A stretch of 64,000 bases of DNA from an uncultured Odoribacter sp. (GCA_900541415.1 UQJP01000019.1:1-64000), one strand, 5' to 3'; shown: positions 44,309-53,592, counted from the first letter of the stretch. Numbers and translations: made by a program. The notes: generated by a model from the sequence alone, not told the origin.

Positions 44309-44383
44309 ATGAAAAATTTGTCCCTACACCTAAGCAATATTCTTCTCGTGGTCCTCTGCCACGGAATCGAGAAAGGTGTATGA
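44309..44383 (+). CDS. Branched-chain amino acid leader peptide 1 (24 residues)
   Basis: ATG 44309 to TGA 44381-44383 encodes a 24-residue peptide whose core is Ile-Leu-Leu-Val-Val-Leu (ATT CTT CTC GTG GTC CTC, 44339-44356). The same codons form the left arm of a hairpin, TTCTC+GTGG with CCAC+GAGAA (44343-44373). A ribosome stalled for lack of charged Ile/Leu/Val tRNA would open it and free CGAGAAAGGT (44368-44377) to pair with the terminator's 5' arm. This is the classical attenuation design. Confidence 0.85.
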   Translation: MKNLSLHLSNILLVVLCHGIEKGV

Positions 44384-44417
44384 GCAAATGAAATGTGAAA
44401 ACAGAATGACTATATAG

Positions 44418-44450
44418 ACCTTTCTCGCTGTGAGAAAGGTTTTTTATTTT
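44418..44450 (+). terminator. Attenuator terminator 1 with competing antiterminator
   Basis: ACCTTTCTC (44418-44426) pairs with GAGAAAGGT (44432-44440), then TTTTTATTTT. The same nine bases GAGAAAGGT occur in the leader peptide gene (44369-44377). The antiterminator pairing can extend to about 14 bases with one mismatch (CGAGAAAGGTGTAT against ATAGACCTTTCTCG), longer than the terminator stem. Confidence 0.88.
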
Positions 44451-44457
44451 AAAAATT

Positions 44458-44523
44458 ATGAATTTACAGAACCTACATATGATCGTCATCGGCATGCTAC
44501 TCGTGGTCCTACTAAGACAATGA
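44458..44523 (+). CDS. Branched-chain amino acid leader peptide 2 (21 residues)
   Basis: ATG 44458 to TGA 44521-44523 encodes MNLQNLHMIVIGMLLVVLLRQ-type residues: Ile-Val-Ile, then Leu-Leu-Val-Val-Leu-Leu. It shares the 11 bases CTCGTGGTCCT exactly with leader 1, so the two leaders probably arose by duplication. It lies between terminator 1 and terminator 2, and so forms a second, consecutive control point. Confidence 0.83.
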   Translation: MNLQNLHMIVIGMLLVVLLRQ

Positions 44524-44554
44524 GAGGAAGGTTGTGTATTATAAAAAATAATGT

Positions 44555-44587
44555 AAGCCTTTCTCTCTGACCGGAAAGGCTTTTTTT
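44555..44587 (+). terminator. Attenuator terminator 2 with competing antiterminator
   Basis: AAGCCTTT (44555-44562) pairs with AAAGGCTT (44575-44582), followed by a T run to 44587. The strand GAGAGGAAGGTT (44522-44533), beginning at the leader 2 stop codon, can pair with AAGCCTTTCTCTC (44555-44567) as an antiterminator. It ends 30 bases before ilvD. Confidence 0.85.
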
Positions 44588-44616
44588 GTGAAAAACTAAA
44601 TAAACCAGACAATAAT

Positions 44617-46431
44617 ATGAAACACACATTACGGAGTGCTATCACCACAACAGGGCGCAGAATGGCAGGAGCGCGCAGCCTCTGGCGTGCCAACGGGATG
44701 AAGGATGAACAATTCGGAATGCCCATTATCGGAATCGCTAACTCGTTCACACAACTCGTTCCGGGACATGTGCATTTGCATGAGATCGGGCAATACGTGA
44801 AATCGATGATCGAAGCACGCGGCTGTTTCGCTGCCGAATTCAATACCATCGCCATTGACGACGGAATCGCAATGGGACACGACGGTATGCTCTATTCCCT
44901 GCCTTCCCGTGATATTATCGCCGATAGTGTAGAATATATGGCCAACGCCCATAAAATCGACGCACTGGTTTGCATCAGCAACTGTGACAAGATCACTCCG
45001 GGCATGCTGATGGCCGCAATGCGTCTGAATATTCCGACCATCTTTGTATCGGGAGGCCCGATGGAAGCCGGAAATTTCAATGGCCGGGGGGTAGACCTGA
45101 TCGATGCCATGGTGATGAGTGCAGACAGCACATATAGTGATGCCGACATTGAAAAGGTGGAAAGATGTGCCTGTCCGGGTTGCGGTTCCTGTTCCGGGAT
45201 GTTCACGGCCAATTCCATGAATTGCCTGAACGAGGCGTTAGGTTTGGCATTGCCGGGAAACGGAACGATTGTAGCCACCCACACCAACCGCCGTCGGTTA
45301 TTCGAAAAAGCGGCATCGCTGATCGTTCAGATGGCAGGACAATATTATTTCGAGGGCGACGATTCCGTGTTGCCCCGCTCTATCGCAACGAAAGCCGCCT
45401 TTGAAAACGCCATGTCGCTGGACATTGCTATGGGCGGATCGACCAATACCGTCCTTCATTTATTGGCAGTAGCCCACGAAGCGGGAGTTGATTTTACGAT
45501 GCAGGACATCGACCGCCTGTCGCGGAAAATTCCGGTATTGTGCAAAGTAGCCCCGAACTCCCACTACCACATTCAGGATGTGAACCGGGCGGGCGGAATC
45601 ATGGCTATTTTGGGAGAACTGGCGGAGGCCGGATTGATCGATACCACCGTTAACCGGGTGGGATATAAAAACCTGGCAGCCTGCCTCGACAAATATTATA
45701 TCGGCAGCAAAAATTTCAGCCAAAAAGCCCGTAAATTCTATTTAAGTGCCCCTGCCGGGGTATTTAGTAATACGTTAGGATCACAGAACGAATACCATAA
45801 GGAATTTGATACCGACCGCAAAAAAGGATGTATCCGTGATCTGGAACATGCTTATTTCAAAGACGGCGGACTGGCTGTGTTATCAGGAAACATTGCTAAA
45901 GACGGCTGTATCGTAAAAACAGCGGGAGTGGAAGAATCGCTTTTTGTATTCAAAGGAACGGCAAGGGTTTTCGAATCGCAGGAGCAAGCCATGAACGGAA
46001 TTTTGAACGACGAAGTAAAAGCCGGGGACGTGGTGGTGATCCGCTACGAAGGCCCGAAAGGCGGTCCCGGTATGCAGGAAATGCTTTACCCGACCTCTTA
46101 CCTGAAATCCAAACATCTCGATAAAGCCTGTGCGCTGATTACAGATGGCAGGTTTTCAGGAGGCACTTCCGGCCTGTCTATCGGCCACGTATCGCCCGAA
46201 GCCGCAGCAGGCGGAGCAATTGCCATTGTCCGTAACGGCGATCCTATCGAAATCAACATTCCGCAACGGAGCATCAACCTTATGCTGAGTGAAGAAGAAA
46301 TCGAAAAGCGGCTGGCAGAGCAAAAAACCTTTAAGCCGGAAAACCGCGACCGCAAAATTCCGTTGTCGCTGCAAGCCTACTCTATGCTGGTAAGTTCAGC
46401 AGATAAGGGAGCCGTAAGAGAAATCAAATAA
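44617..46431 (+). CDS. ilvD: Dihydroxy-acid dehydratase
   Basis: The 604-residue enzyme dehydrates 2,3-dihydroxy-isovalerate and -methylvalerate, the third step of Val and Ile synthesis. Fe-S cluster cysteines are in CISNCDKITPGM and CPGCGSCSGMFTANSMNCL; the C-terminal motif TDGRFSGGTSGLSIGHVSPEAAAGG is complete. First structural gene of the operon, directly downstream of attenuator 2 and 17 bases before ilvB. In an anaerobe the oxygen-labile [4Fe-4S] type is expected. Confidence 0.97.
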   Translation: MKHTLRSAITTTGRRMAGARSLWRANGMKDEQFGMPIIGIANSFTQLVPGHVHLHEIGQYVKSMIEARGCFAAEFNTIAIDDGIAMGHDGMLYSLPSRDIIADSVEYMANAHKIDALVCISNCDKITPGMLMAAMRLNIPTIFVSGGPMEAGNFNGRGVDLIDAMVMSADSTYSDADIEKVERCACPGCGSCSGMFTANSMNCLNEALGLALPGNGTIVATHTNRRRLFEKAASLIVQMAGQYYFEGDDSVLPRSIATKAAFENAMSLDIAMGGSTNTVLHLLAVAHEAGVDFTMQDIDRLSRKIPVLCKVAPNSHYHIQDVNRAGGIMAILGELAEAGLIDTTVNRVGYKNLAACLDKYYIGSKNFSQKARKFYLSAPAGVFSNTLGSQNEYHKEFDTDRKKGCIRDLEHAYFKDGGLAVLSGNIAKDGCIVKTAGVEESLFVFKGTARVFESQEQAMNGILNDEVKAGDVVVIRYEGPKGGPGMQEMLYPTSYLKSKHLDKACALITDGRFSGGTSGLSIGHVSPEAAAGGAIAIVRNGDPIEINIPQRSINLMLSEEEIEKRLAEQKTFKPENRDRKIPLSLQAYSMLVSSADKGAVREIK

Positions 46432-46448
46432 GTAAGACACACACAATA

Positions 46449-48185
46449 ATGACTACTACTACTCAAACTAAATATATGGAAAAATCGAAAACCGAAACCA
46501 ACTGTTTTTCGGGATCGAAGGCCGTTATCGAATCCTTCTTAGCGGAGGGGGTAGATACGATCTTCGGTTATCCCGGGGGACAGATCATCCCGGTGTATGA
46601 TGCTTTATACGACTATCGTGACCGGATTAACCACATTCTCGTGCGCCACGAGCAGGGAGCCGTACATGCAGCCCAGGGATATGCCCGGGCAAGCGGGAAA
46701 GTGGGAGTATGTATTGTTACTTCCGGACCGGGAGCTACCAATACAGTAACCGGATTAGCCGATGCTATGATGGACTCTACGCCTATCGTTTTAATCAGCG
46801 GACAGGTGGGTTCGGCACAATTGGGAACAGATGCGTTTCAGGAAACCAATTTTGTCGGCATAACACAAGCGGTAACTAAATGGAACTGCCAGGTGAAAAA
46901 GGCTTCCGAGATACCTGCCGTCATAGCCAAAGCGTTCTATATCGCAAAATCGGGACGTCCCGGGCCTGTGGTGATAGACATCACCAAAGATGCCCAGCAG
47001 GAAATAGCGGAATTCCATTACGAAAAAATAAACTCGGTACGCAGCTACAATCCCTATCCTGCACCGGATCAGGCCAAACTGACCGAAGCAGCCAAATTAA
47101 TCAATCTTTCGCGCAGGCCGTTAGCCCTGGTCGGGCAAGGCGTAATCCTGGGAGGTGCAGAAAAAGAAGTGACGGCATTTATCGAAAAAAGCGGGATTCC
47201 GGTGGCTTCCACGCTTTTAGGCTTATCCGCCCTTCCTTCCGATCACCCGCTGAATGTGGGGATGCTGGGAATGCACGGCAACTACGGCCCGAACATTAAA
47301 AACAAAGATTGCGACCTGCTGATCGCTATCGGGATGCGTTTTGACGACCGGGTTACAGGGAATCCTGAAAAATTCGGAATCAATGCCAAAATCATCCATC
47401 TGGAAATAGACCCGGCAGAGATCAACAAAATCGTTTATGCCGATGTTCCGGTAATCGGCGATGTAAAAGAAACTTTACCGCTGCTGACCGAACTGACCGC
47501 CGAAAACAGCCATCAGGCGTGGCTGGCGGAGTTCAAAGCCTGCTACAACATCGAATATCAGGAAATCATCGAGCCGGCAATATACCCCACCTCTCCGCAC
47601 ATCCGCATGGGCGAAGTGGTGAATCTGGTTACCCAGGCCTATGAGAACGATGCGATCATGGTGACCGATGTGGGACAACAACAGATGATGGCAGCCCGTT
47701 ATTTCCGCTATACCAACACCCGGAGTGTGGTTACTTCCGGCGGATTGGGAACGATGGGTTTCGGACTTCCTGCCGCCATCGGGGCAAAGCTCGGCGCACC
47801 CGAACGGGAAGTATGCCTTTTCGTAGGCGACGGAGGCCTTCAGATGAACATTCAGGAATTAGGAACGATTCTCCAATCGGAAGTCCCGGTGAAAATCGTC
47901 CTGCTCAACAACTGTTTCCTCGGCATGGTGCGTCAATGGCAGGAATTATTCTACCAAAAACGCTATTCATTCACAGATATGCTCAATCCGGATTTCGGAC
48001 CGATAGCGGCAGGTTACGGCATTGCTTATCAATGTGTGGAGAAAAGGGAAGAACTGGCGAGTGCTATCCAGAAAATGAAAGACCACAAAGGGGCTTACCT
48101 GTTAGAAGTCAGAGTGGAAAAAGAAGACAACGTGTTCCCGATGGTTCCGGCAGGAGCAGCCGTTTCAGACATCAGGTTAGAATAG
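46449..48185 (+). CDS. ilvB: Acetolactate synthase large (catalytic) subunit
   Basis: The 578-residue ThDP enzyme condenses two pyruvates, or pyruvate with 2-oxobutyrate. The cofactor-activating Glu lies in VRHEQGAVHAAQGYARAS, and the ThDP/Mg motif is GDGGLQMNIQELGT...LLNNCFLGMVRQWQ. ATG 46449 gives a Thr-rich head (MTTTTQTKYMEK); ATG 46476 is an equally plausible start. It lies 17 bases after ilvD and 27 before its regulatory subunit gene. Confidence 0.97.
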   Translation: MTTTTQTKYMEKSKTETNCFSGSKAVIESFLAEGVDTIFGYPGGQIIPVYDALYDYRDRINHILVRHEQGAVHAAQGYARASGKVGVCIVTSGPGATNTVTGLADAMMDSTPIVLISGQVGSAQLGTDAFQETNFVGITQAVTKWNCQVKKASEIPAVIAKAFYIAKSGRPGPVVIDITKDAQQEIAEFHYEKINSVRSYNPYPAPDQAKLTEAAKLINLSRRPLALVGQGVILGGAEKEVTAFIEKSGIPVASTLLGLSALPSDHPLNVGMLGMHGNYGPNIKNKDCDLLIAIGMRFDDRVTGNPEKFGINAKIIHLEIDPAEINKIVYADVPVIGDVKETLPLLTELTAENSHQAWLAEFKACYNIEYQEIIEPAIYPTSPHIRMGEVVNLVTQAYENDAIMVTDVGQQQMMAARYFRYTNTRSVVTSGGLGTMGFGLPAAIGAKLGAPEREVCLFVGDGGLQMNIQELGTILQSEVPVKIVLLNNCFLGMVRQWQELFYQKRYSFTDMLNPDFGPIAAGYGIAYQCVEKREELASAIQKMKDHKGAYLLEVRVEKEDNVFPMVPAGAAVSDIRLE

Positions 48186-48212
48186 GATTTATAAACAGCA
48201 AGACAGTAAAAT

Positions 48213-48740
48213 ATGAATAAAGAATATATCATTACAGTATTTTCGGAAAATAAAGTCGGACTGTTAAGCCAGATCACCACCGTGTTCACCTGCCGGAATG
48301 TGAATATCGAAAGCCTGACCACTTCGGAATCGGCGCTGGCGGGAATACACAAATTCACCATCGTGGTTTATACGGAGCCGGACAAAATTGAAAAACTGGT
48401 GAAACAGATCGAGAAAAAAGTGGATGTGCTGAAAGCTTTTGTCTATACGCCCGATGAAGTGGTGCAGCAGGAAATAGCCCTCTATAAAGTGACCCGGAGC
48501 AACAACGTCGAAAAATTGGTACGCGAACATCATGTAAGGATACTGGAAATCAGCGACGATTATATCGTGCTAGAAAAAACAGGGCACAAAACCGAGACAC
48601 AGGAACTGTTTCAATTGCTGAAACCGTTCGGAGTGCAGCAATTCGTGCGTTCGGGACAGGTAGCTATCATCAAATCGAAACGGGAGCTACTGAACGAATA
48701 CCTGGAAGAATTGGAAAAATGTAATCAGGTGACCGAGTGA
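48213..48740 (+). CDS. ilvN: Acetolactate synthase small (regulatory) subunit
   Basis: The 175 residues begin with an ACT domain (YIITVFSENKVGLLSQITTVFTCRNVNIESLTTS), which binds valine for feedback inhibition in this family, and continue with the C-terminal ALS_ss domain (ALYKVTRSNNVEKLVREHHVRILEI). It activates and regulates the IlvB subunit encoded just upstream. A GCCGGA-GGAA-TCCGGC hairpin (48748-48763) follows before ilvC. Confidence 0.95.
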   Translation: MNKEYIITVFSENKVGLLSQITTVFTCRNVNIESLTTSESALAGIHKFTIVVYTEPDKIEKLVKQIEKKVDVLKAFVYTPDEVVQQEIALYKVTRSNNVEKLVREHHVRILEISDDYIVLEKTGHKTETQELFQLLKPFGVQQFVRSGQVAIIKSKRELLNEYLEELEKCNQVTE

Positions 48741-48747
48741 ACAGGCG

Positions 48748-48763
48748 GCCGGAGGAATCCGGC
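48748..48763 (+). repeat. Tetraloop hairpin between ilvN and ilvC
   Basis: GCCGGA and TCCGGC close a GGAA (GNRA-type) loop with no T run. One of three hairpins located between genes of this operon. Confidence 0.55.
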
Positions 48764-48825
48764 AGGCAGTACACAAGAGATATAAAATAAAAATAACACA
48801 CTTAAACCATTTAAATTTATTTATC

Positions 48826-49872
48826 ATGGCAAAAATTAATTTCGGAGGAGTAGAAGAAAATGTTGTAACAAGAGAAGAATTTCCATTGTCAAAAGCTCTC
48901 GAAACATTAAAAAATGAAACGATCGCAGTGATCGGATACGGCGTACAAGGCCCGGGACAGGCATTAAACCTGAAAGACAATGGCTTTAACGTAATCGTAG
49001 GACAACGGAAAAACAGTAAAACCTGGGAAAAAGCCGTTGCCGACGGATGGGTACCGGGAGAAACTCTGTTCGACATCGAAGAAGCTGCCGAAAAAGGTAC
49101 AATCATACAGTTTTTGTTGTCCGATGCCGGACAGATTTCCGTATGGCCGACCATTAAAAAACACCTGACCAAAGGAAAAACCCTTTATTTCTCACACGGT
49201 TTCGGAATCACCTATAAAGAACGCACCGGAATTGTTCCTCCGGCAGATGTAGACGTAATCCTGATCGCTCCGAAAGGTTCGGGAACTTCTTTAAGAAGAA
49301 TGTTCTTACAGGGACGCGGATTGAATTCCAGCTATGCCATTTTCCAGGACGCTACCGGAAAAGCATGGGACAAAGTGATCGCATTGGGAATCGGTGTAGG
49401 ATCGGGTTATCTGTTTGAAACCACATTCAAACGCGAAGTATATTCCGACCTGACCGGAGAACGCGGAACATTGATGGGAGCCATTCAGGGAATCTTTGCC
49501 GCACAATACGACACCCTGCGTGCAAACGGACACACTCCGTCGGAAGCATTCAACGAAACCATCGAAGAATTGACCCAGAGCCTGATGCCGCTGATCGCTG
49601 AAAACGGAATGGACTGGATGTATGCCAACTGTTCCACCACAGCCCAGAGAGGAGCTCTCGACTGGTGGAAAAAATTCCGGGATGCAACCAAACCCGTATT
49701 TGAAGAACTATACAGCGAAGTAGCCAAAGGCAACGAAGCACAACGTTCTATCGACTCGAACAGTAAACCGGATTACCGTGAAAAACTGGAAGAAGAACTG
49801 AAAGATATGCGCGAATCAGAAATGTGGCAAGCCGGAGCCGTCGTGCGTAAATTAAGACCGGAAAATAATTAA
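48826..49872 (+). CDS. ilvC: Ketol-acid reductoisomerase, class I
   Basis: The 348-residue enzyme carries the dinucleotide motif GYGVQGPGQALNLKDNG, with RKNSKTW in the following loop suggesting NADPH. Mg/catalytic residues appear in the helical knot (YSDLTGERGTLMGAIQG, ETIEELTQSLMPLI, CSTTAQRGALDWW). It rearranges and reduces acetolactate. Its codon use is more even than the neighbours (frequent GGA, CGT, GAA), suggesting high expression. It is separated from ilvN by 85 bases and from leuA by 96, with hairpins in both gaps. Confidence 0.97.
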   Translation: MAKINFGGVEENVVTREEFPLSKALETLKNETIAVIGYGVQGPGQALNLKDNGFNVIVGQRKNSKTWEKAVADGWVPGETLFDIEEAAEKGTIIQFLLSDAGQISVWPTIKKHLTKGKTLYFSHGFGITYKERTGIVPPADVDVILIAPKGSGTSLRRMFLQGRGLNSSYAIFQDATGKAWDKVIALGIGVGSGYLFETTFKREVYSDLTGERGTLMGAIQGIFAAQYDTLRANGHTPSEAFNETIEELTQSLMPLIAENGMDWMYANCSTTAQRGALDWWKKFRDATKPVFEELYSEVAKGNEAQRSIDSNSKPDYREKLEEELKDMRESEMWQAGAVVRKLRPENN

Positions 49873-49883
49873 AATCATAAGGT

Positions 49884-49937
49884 CTTGGCGAGAAAGCAGC
49901 GGCATACACGTGTATGTCGCTGCCAAACTCAAAGCCT
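49884..49937 (+). repeat. Large palindrome between ilvC and leuA
   Basis: GCAGCG-G-CATACA (49896-49908) mirrors TGTATG-T-CGCTGC (49911-49923) around CG, extended by TTGG/CCAA outside. There is no T run, so it is not a terminator; it may stabilise or process the operon mRNA. Confidence 0.65.
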
Positions 49938-49968
49938 TGCTCCTTATTCACCTTATACACCCAATCTT

Positions 49969-51465
49969 ATGAGTGATAAAGTATATATTTTTGATACCAC
50001 CCTCCGGGATGCAGAGCAAGTACCCGGCTGCCAGTTGAACACCATTGAAAAAATCGAAGTGGCGCGCCAACTGGAAAAATTAGGCGTGGACATCATCGAA
50101 GCAGGCTTCCCGATCTCCAGTCCGGGAGATTTCAATTCCGTCGTCGAAATATCGAAAGCGGTCACAAATCCTACGATTTGTGCATTAACCCGTGCCGTCA
50201 AAAAAGACATCGAAGTGGCTGGCGAAGCCCTGAAATATGCAAAAAGAGGTCGTATTCATACTGGGATAGGGACCTCTTTTTATCATATCTATGAAAAGTT
50301 AAATTCCAATCCTGAGGAAATCATCAAACGCGCTGTCGAGGCCGTAAAATACGCCCGTCAATTCGTGGACGACATAGAATTTTACGCCGAAGACGCTGGA
50401 CGTACGGAAAACGAGTATCTGGCACGCGTGGTGGAAGCGGTTATCAAAGCCGGAGCCACGGTGGTAAACATACCCGACACCACAGGCTATTGTCTGCCTA
50501 ACGAGTACGGAGAAAAAATCGCTTACCTGATGAACCATGTTTCCAACGTGGACAAAGCGATTATCTCCACCCACTGCCACAATGACCTGGGAATGGCCAC
50601 CGCCAACACGATTGCCGGATTGCAAAACGGAGCACGCCAGGTGGAAGTGACGATCAACGGCCTGGGAGAACGTGCCGGGAACACCGCTCTTGAAGAAGTG
50701 ACGATGGCCATTGCCTGCCACAAAAACCTCGATTTCGAGATCGGAATCAACACCAAACAGATCATTGCCACCAGCCAGCTGGTTTCCAGCCTGATGCGCA
50801 TGCCCGTACAGCCCAACAAAGCGATTGTGGGGCGGAATGCATTCGCACACTCTTCCGGAATCCATCAGGACGGAGTGCTGAAAAGCCGGGAAACTTACGA
50901 AATTATCGACCCGGAAGATGTCGGAGTGGATCAATCGAGCATCGTGCTGACCGCCCGTAGCGGACGCGCCGCCCTGAAACACCACCTGAAAGAAATCGGC
51001 TATAACCCCGATAACGAAGAGTTGGACTCTATCTATCAGCGTTTCCTCGATTTGGCGGACAAGAAAAAAGATATTACCACCCGTGACCTCGAAGTGCTGG
51101 TAGGCTGCGAAGCTTCCCGGAAAAACCGGGACATGAAGCTGGTAGGCTTACAGGTAACCTGTGGCTCATCATCCATCCCCACCGCTACCGTACAGATCAG
51201 TTTCGGAGGAGATATATTTACGGAAACGGCCTATGGGAACGGCCCGGTGGACGCTGCGATCAATGCTGTTAAAACCATCACCAAACGGCGGGTACACCTT
51301 GAAGAGTATCTGGTACAGGCCATCACCCGGGGAAGCGACGATCTGGGAAAAGTGCATGTTCAGGTGTCGCACAAAGGAAAAATGTACCACGGTTTTGGAG
51401 CAAATACCGACATCGTAACCGCTTCGGTAGAATCATTCCTGGATGCCATAGCAAAAATTTCCTGA
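49969..51465 (+). CDS. leuA: 2-Isopropylmalate synthase
   Basis: The protein has 498 residues from ATG 49969 (MSDKVYIFDTTLRDAEQ). A longer in-frame reading from 49885 runs through the intergenic palindrome and is rejected. The HMGL-like TIM barrel shows DTTLRDAEQVPG, HCHNDLGMATAN (metal ligands) and NGLGERAGN; the C-terminal LeuA dimer domain (from about 385, VTCGSSSIPTATVQI) binds leucine for feedback control. It commits 2-oxoisovalerate to leucine synthesis. Confidence 0.97.
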   Translation: MSDKVYIFDTTLRDAEQVPGCQLNTIEKIEVARQLEKLGVDIIEAGFPISSPGDFNSVVEISKAVTNPTICALTRAVKKDIEVAGEALKYAKRGRIHTGIGTSFYHIYEKLNSNPEEIIKRAVEAVKYARQFVDDIEFYAEDAGRTENEYLARVVEAVIKAGATVVNIPDTTGYCLPNEYGEKIAYLMNHVSNVDKAIISTHCHNDLGMATANTIAGLQNGARQVEVTINGLGERAGNTALEEVTMAIACHKNLDFEIGINTKQIIATSQLVSSLMRMPVQPNKAIVGRNAFAHSSGIHQDGVLKSRETYEIIDPEDVGVDQSSIVLTARSGRAALKHHLKEIGYNPDNEELDSIYQRFLDLADKKKDITTRDLEVLVGCEASRKNRDMKLVGLQVTCGSSSIPTATVQISFGGDIFTETAYGNGPVDAAINAVKTITKRRVHLEEYLVQAITRGSDDLGKVHVQVSHKGKMYHGFGANTDIVTASVESFLDAIAKIS

Positions 51466-51468
51466 CAA

Positions 51469-51513
51469 CCGGGATAATTCCCGGCTGCCCCCTCCGGAAA
51501 GGGCGGGAGGCAG
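51469..51513 (+). repeat. Hairpins between leuA and leuC
   Basis: CCGGGA-TAAT-TCCCGG (51469-51484) begins just after the leuA stop, followed by an imperfect hairpin closed by CTGCC and GGCAG (51485-51513). No T run follows within the stem's reach apart from GGTTTTATG at 51518-51526. Confidence 0.55.
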
Positions 51514-51584
51514 ACAGGGTTTTATGAACAAACTTGCAAACGCCGTTTGCATTAATCAGGCATAGCGCCTTCAATCATCAGACC

Positions 51585-52979
51585 ATGAAAAAAACATTAT
51601 TCGATAAAATCTGGGACGCACACACAGTCGATACCATAGCCGGAGGTTCGTGCGTTTTATATATCGACAGGCAATATATCCACGAAGTAACCAGTCCGCA
51701 GGCATTCGAGGGACTACGTTCCCGGGGAGCGAAAGTGTTCCGCCCGGCACAGGTAACGGCAAGCCCCGACCATAACATACCCACCCACGACCAGCATCTT
51801 CCGGTAAGCGAGCCGGAATCGGCCAAACAGCTGGCTACGCTGGAAAAGAACTGTGCTGAAAATGGAATCACCATTTTTAAAGTAGGCACAGCCCGGAACG
51901 GGATTATCCATGTGATGGGGCCGGAAACCGGACTAACCCAGCCGGGAATGACAATTGTCTGCGGCGACAGCCACACTTCCACCCACGGGGCAATGGGATG
52001 TATTGCTTTCGGTATCGGGACCAGCGAAGTGGAAATGGTGCTTGCTTCCCAATGCGTGTTGCAATCCAAGCCCAAAACCATGCGGATCAATGTGAACGGC
52101 ACCCTGAAAGAAGGCGTATGTTCGAAAGACATCATTTTATACATTATCTCTAAACTGGGAACAGGCGGAGGAACCGGGCATTTCATCGAATTTGCAGGTT
52201 CTGCCATCCGTTCGCTCTCGATGGAAGCCCGGATGACCATTTGCAATATGAGCATCGAAATGGGTGCGCGCGGCGGCATGATCGCCCCGGACGAAACAAC
52301 ATTCGCCTACCTGAAAGGCAGGGAATTTGCGCCTCAGGGCGAGGCATGGGACAAAGCCCTGGCAGGCTGGAAACAATTGTATAGCGATCCGGATGCCGTA
52401 TTCGATAAGGAAGTGACCTTCGAGGCCGCCGATATAAACCCGATGATTACTTACGGCACAAATCCGGGCATGGGTATAGCCGTCACCGGAAATATCCCCG
52501 TAGCAGACGACATCGAGGAAAATTCCCGTCCATCTTTCCTGAAATCATTGGAATATATGGATTTCAAACCGGGCGAAGCCATGATCGGCAAACCCGTGGA
52601 CTATGTTTTTGTGGGAAGTTGCACCAACGGCAGGATCGAAGACCTGCGTGCTTTCGCCCACTTTGTGAAAGGCAAGCGCAAAGCCAGCCACGTCACAGCC
52701 TGGATTGTTCCGGGAAGCAAACAGGTGGAGAAACAGGCCATCGAAGAAGGGATTAAAGACACGCTGGAAGCCGCCGGATTCGAATTGCGGCAACCGGGAT
52801 GTTCGGCCTGTCTCGCCATGAACGACGACAAAATTCCCGCCGGGAAATATTGTGTCGCCACCTCCAACCGTAATTTTGAAGGACGACAGGGGCCGGGATC
52901 ACGTACGTTGCTGGCAGGCCCGTTAGTAGCGGCAGCGGCAGCTGTGACAGGTGTTGTCACCGATCCTCGTGGTATGTAA
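51585..52979 (+). CDS. leuC: 3-Isopropylmalate dehydratase large subunit
   Basis: The protein has 464 residues from ATG 51585 (MKKTLFDKIWDAHTV). An in-frame ATG at 51534 adds a tail lacking family resemblance and is rejected. The aconitase fold is clear: CGDSHTSTHGAMG, VGSCTNGRIEDLR and QPGCSACLAMN supply the [4Fe-4S] cysteines. With LeuD it isomerises 2- to 3-isopropylmalate. Confidence 0.97.
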   Translation: MKKTLFDKIWDAHTVDTIAGGSCVLYIDRQYIHEVTSPQAFEGLRSRGAKVFRPAQVTASPDHNIPTHDQHLPVSEPESAKQLATLEKNCAENGITIFKVGTARNGIIHVMGPETGLTQPGMTIVCGDSHTSTHGAMGCIAFGIGTSEVEMVLASQCVLQSKPKTMRINVNGTLKEGVCSKDIILYIISKLGTGGGTGHFIEFAGSAIRSLSMEARMTICNMSIEMGARGGMIAPDETTFAYLKGREFAPQGEAWDKALAGWKQLYSDPDAVFDKEVTFEAADINPMITYGTNPGMGIAVTGNIPVADDIEENSRPSFLKSLEYMDFKPGEAMIGKPVDYVFVGSCTNGRIEDLRAFAHFVKGKRKASHVTAWIVPGSKQVEKQAIEEGIKDTLEAAGFELRQPGCSACLAMNDDKIPAGKYCVATSNRNFEGRQGPGSRTLLAGPLVAAAAAVTGVVTDPRGM

Positions 52980-53004
52980 AACAACAAATGAAAATTGAAA
53001 AACC

Positions 53005-53592
53005 ATGATTGATAAATTCATTACATTGACGACTACGGCAGTCCCCCTGAAGATTGAAAATGTCGATACAGACCAGATAATTCCGGCACGGTTCCTGAAG
53101 GCTACGACCAAAGAAGGATTCGGCAAGCAACTTTTTTACGATTGGCGTTTCGACTCGACTGGAAAACCCAAATCCGACTTCGTGCTGAACTCTCCGGTGT
53201 ACGGCGGTTCCATCCTCGTGGCCGGAAAAAACTTCGGATGCGGCTCGAGCCGGGAACACGCAGCGTGGGCAATCTATGGCGCAGGCTTCAAAGCCGTAGT
53301 TTCCAGCTTCTTTGCCGACATATTCAGGAATAATGCTTTAAATAACGGCTTATTACCCGTGCAGGTATCCGAGGCCTTTCTGGAAAAGCTGTTCAGGGCT
53401 ATTGGAAACGATCCGCAAACCCGGATCACGATCGACCTGGAAAACCAAACGATCAGCCTTCCCGCCACCGGAGAAAGCGAATCGTTCAGCATCACCCCCT
53501 ATAAAAAAGAGTGCTTGCTGAAAGGTTACGACGACATCGACTACCTGATGAGCATTCGGAATAAAATCGAAACTTTTGAACAAACAAAATAA
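53005..53592 (+). CDS. leuD: 3-Isopropylmalate dehydratase small subunit
   Basis: The 195-residue swivel-domain protein carries NVDTDQIIPARFLK near the start and the substrate-binding loop FGCGSSREHAAWAI. It pairs with LeuC encoded 25 bases upstream. Full length for the bacterial two-subunit form. Confidence 0.97.
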   Translation: MIDKFITLTTTAVPLKIENVDTDQIIPARFLKATTKEGFGKQLFYDWRFDSTGKPKSDFVLNSPVYGGSILVAGKNFGCGSSREHAAWAIYGAGFKAVVSSFFADIFRNNALNNGLLPVQVSEAFLEKLFRAIGNDPQTRITIDLENQTISLPATGESESFSITPYKKECLLKGYDDIDYLMSIRNKIETFEQTK

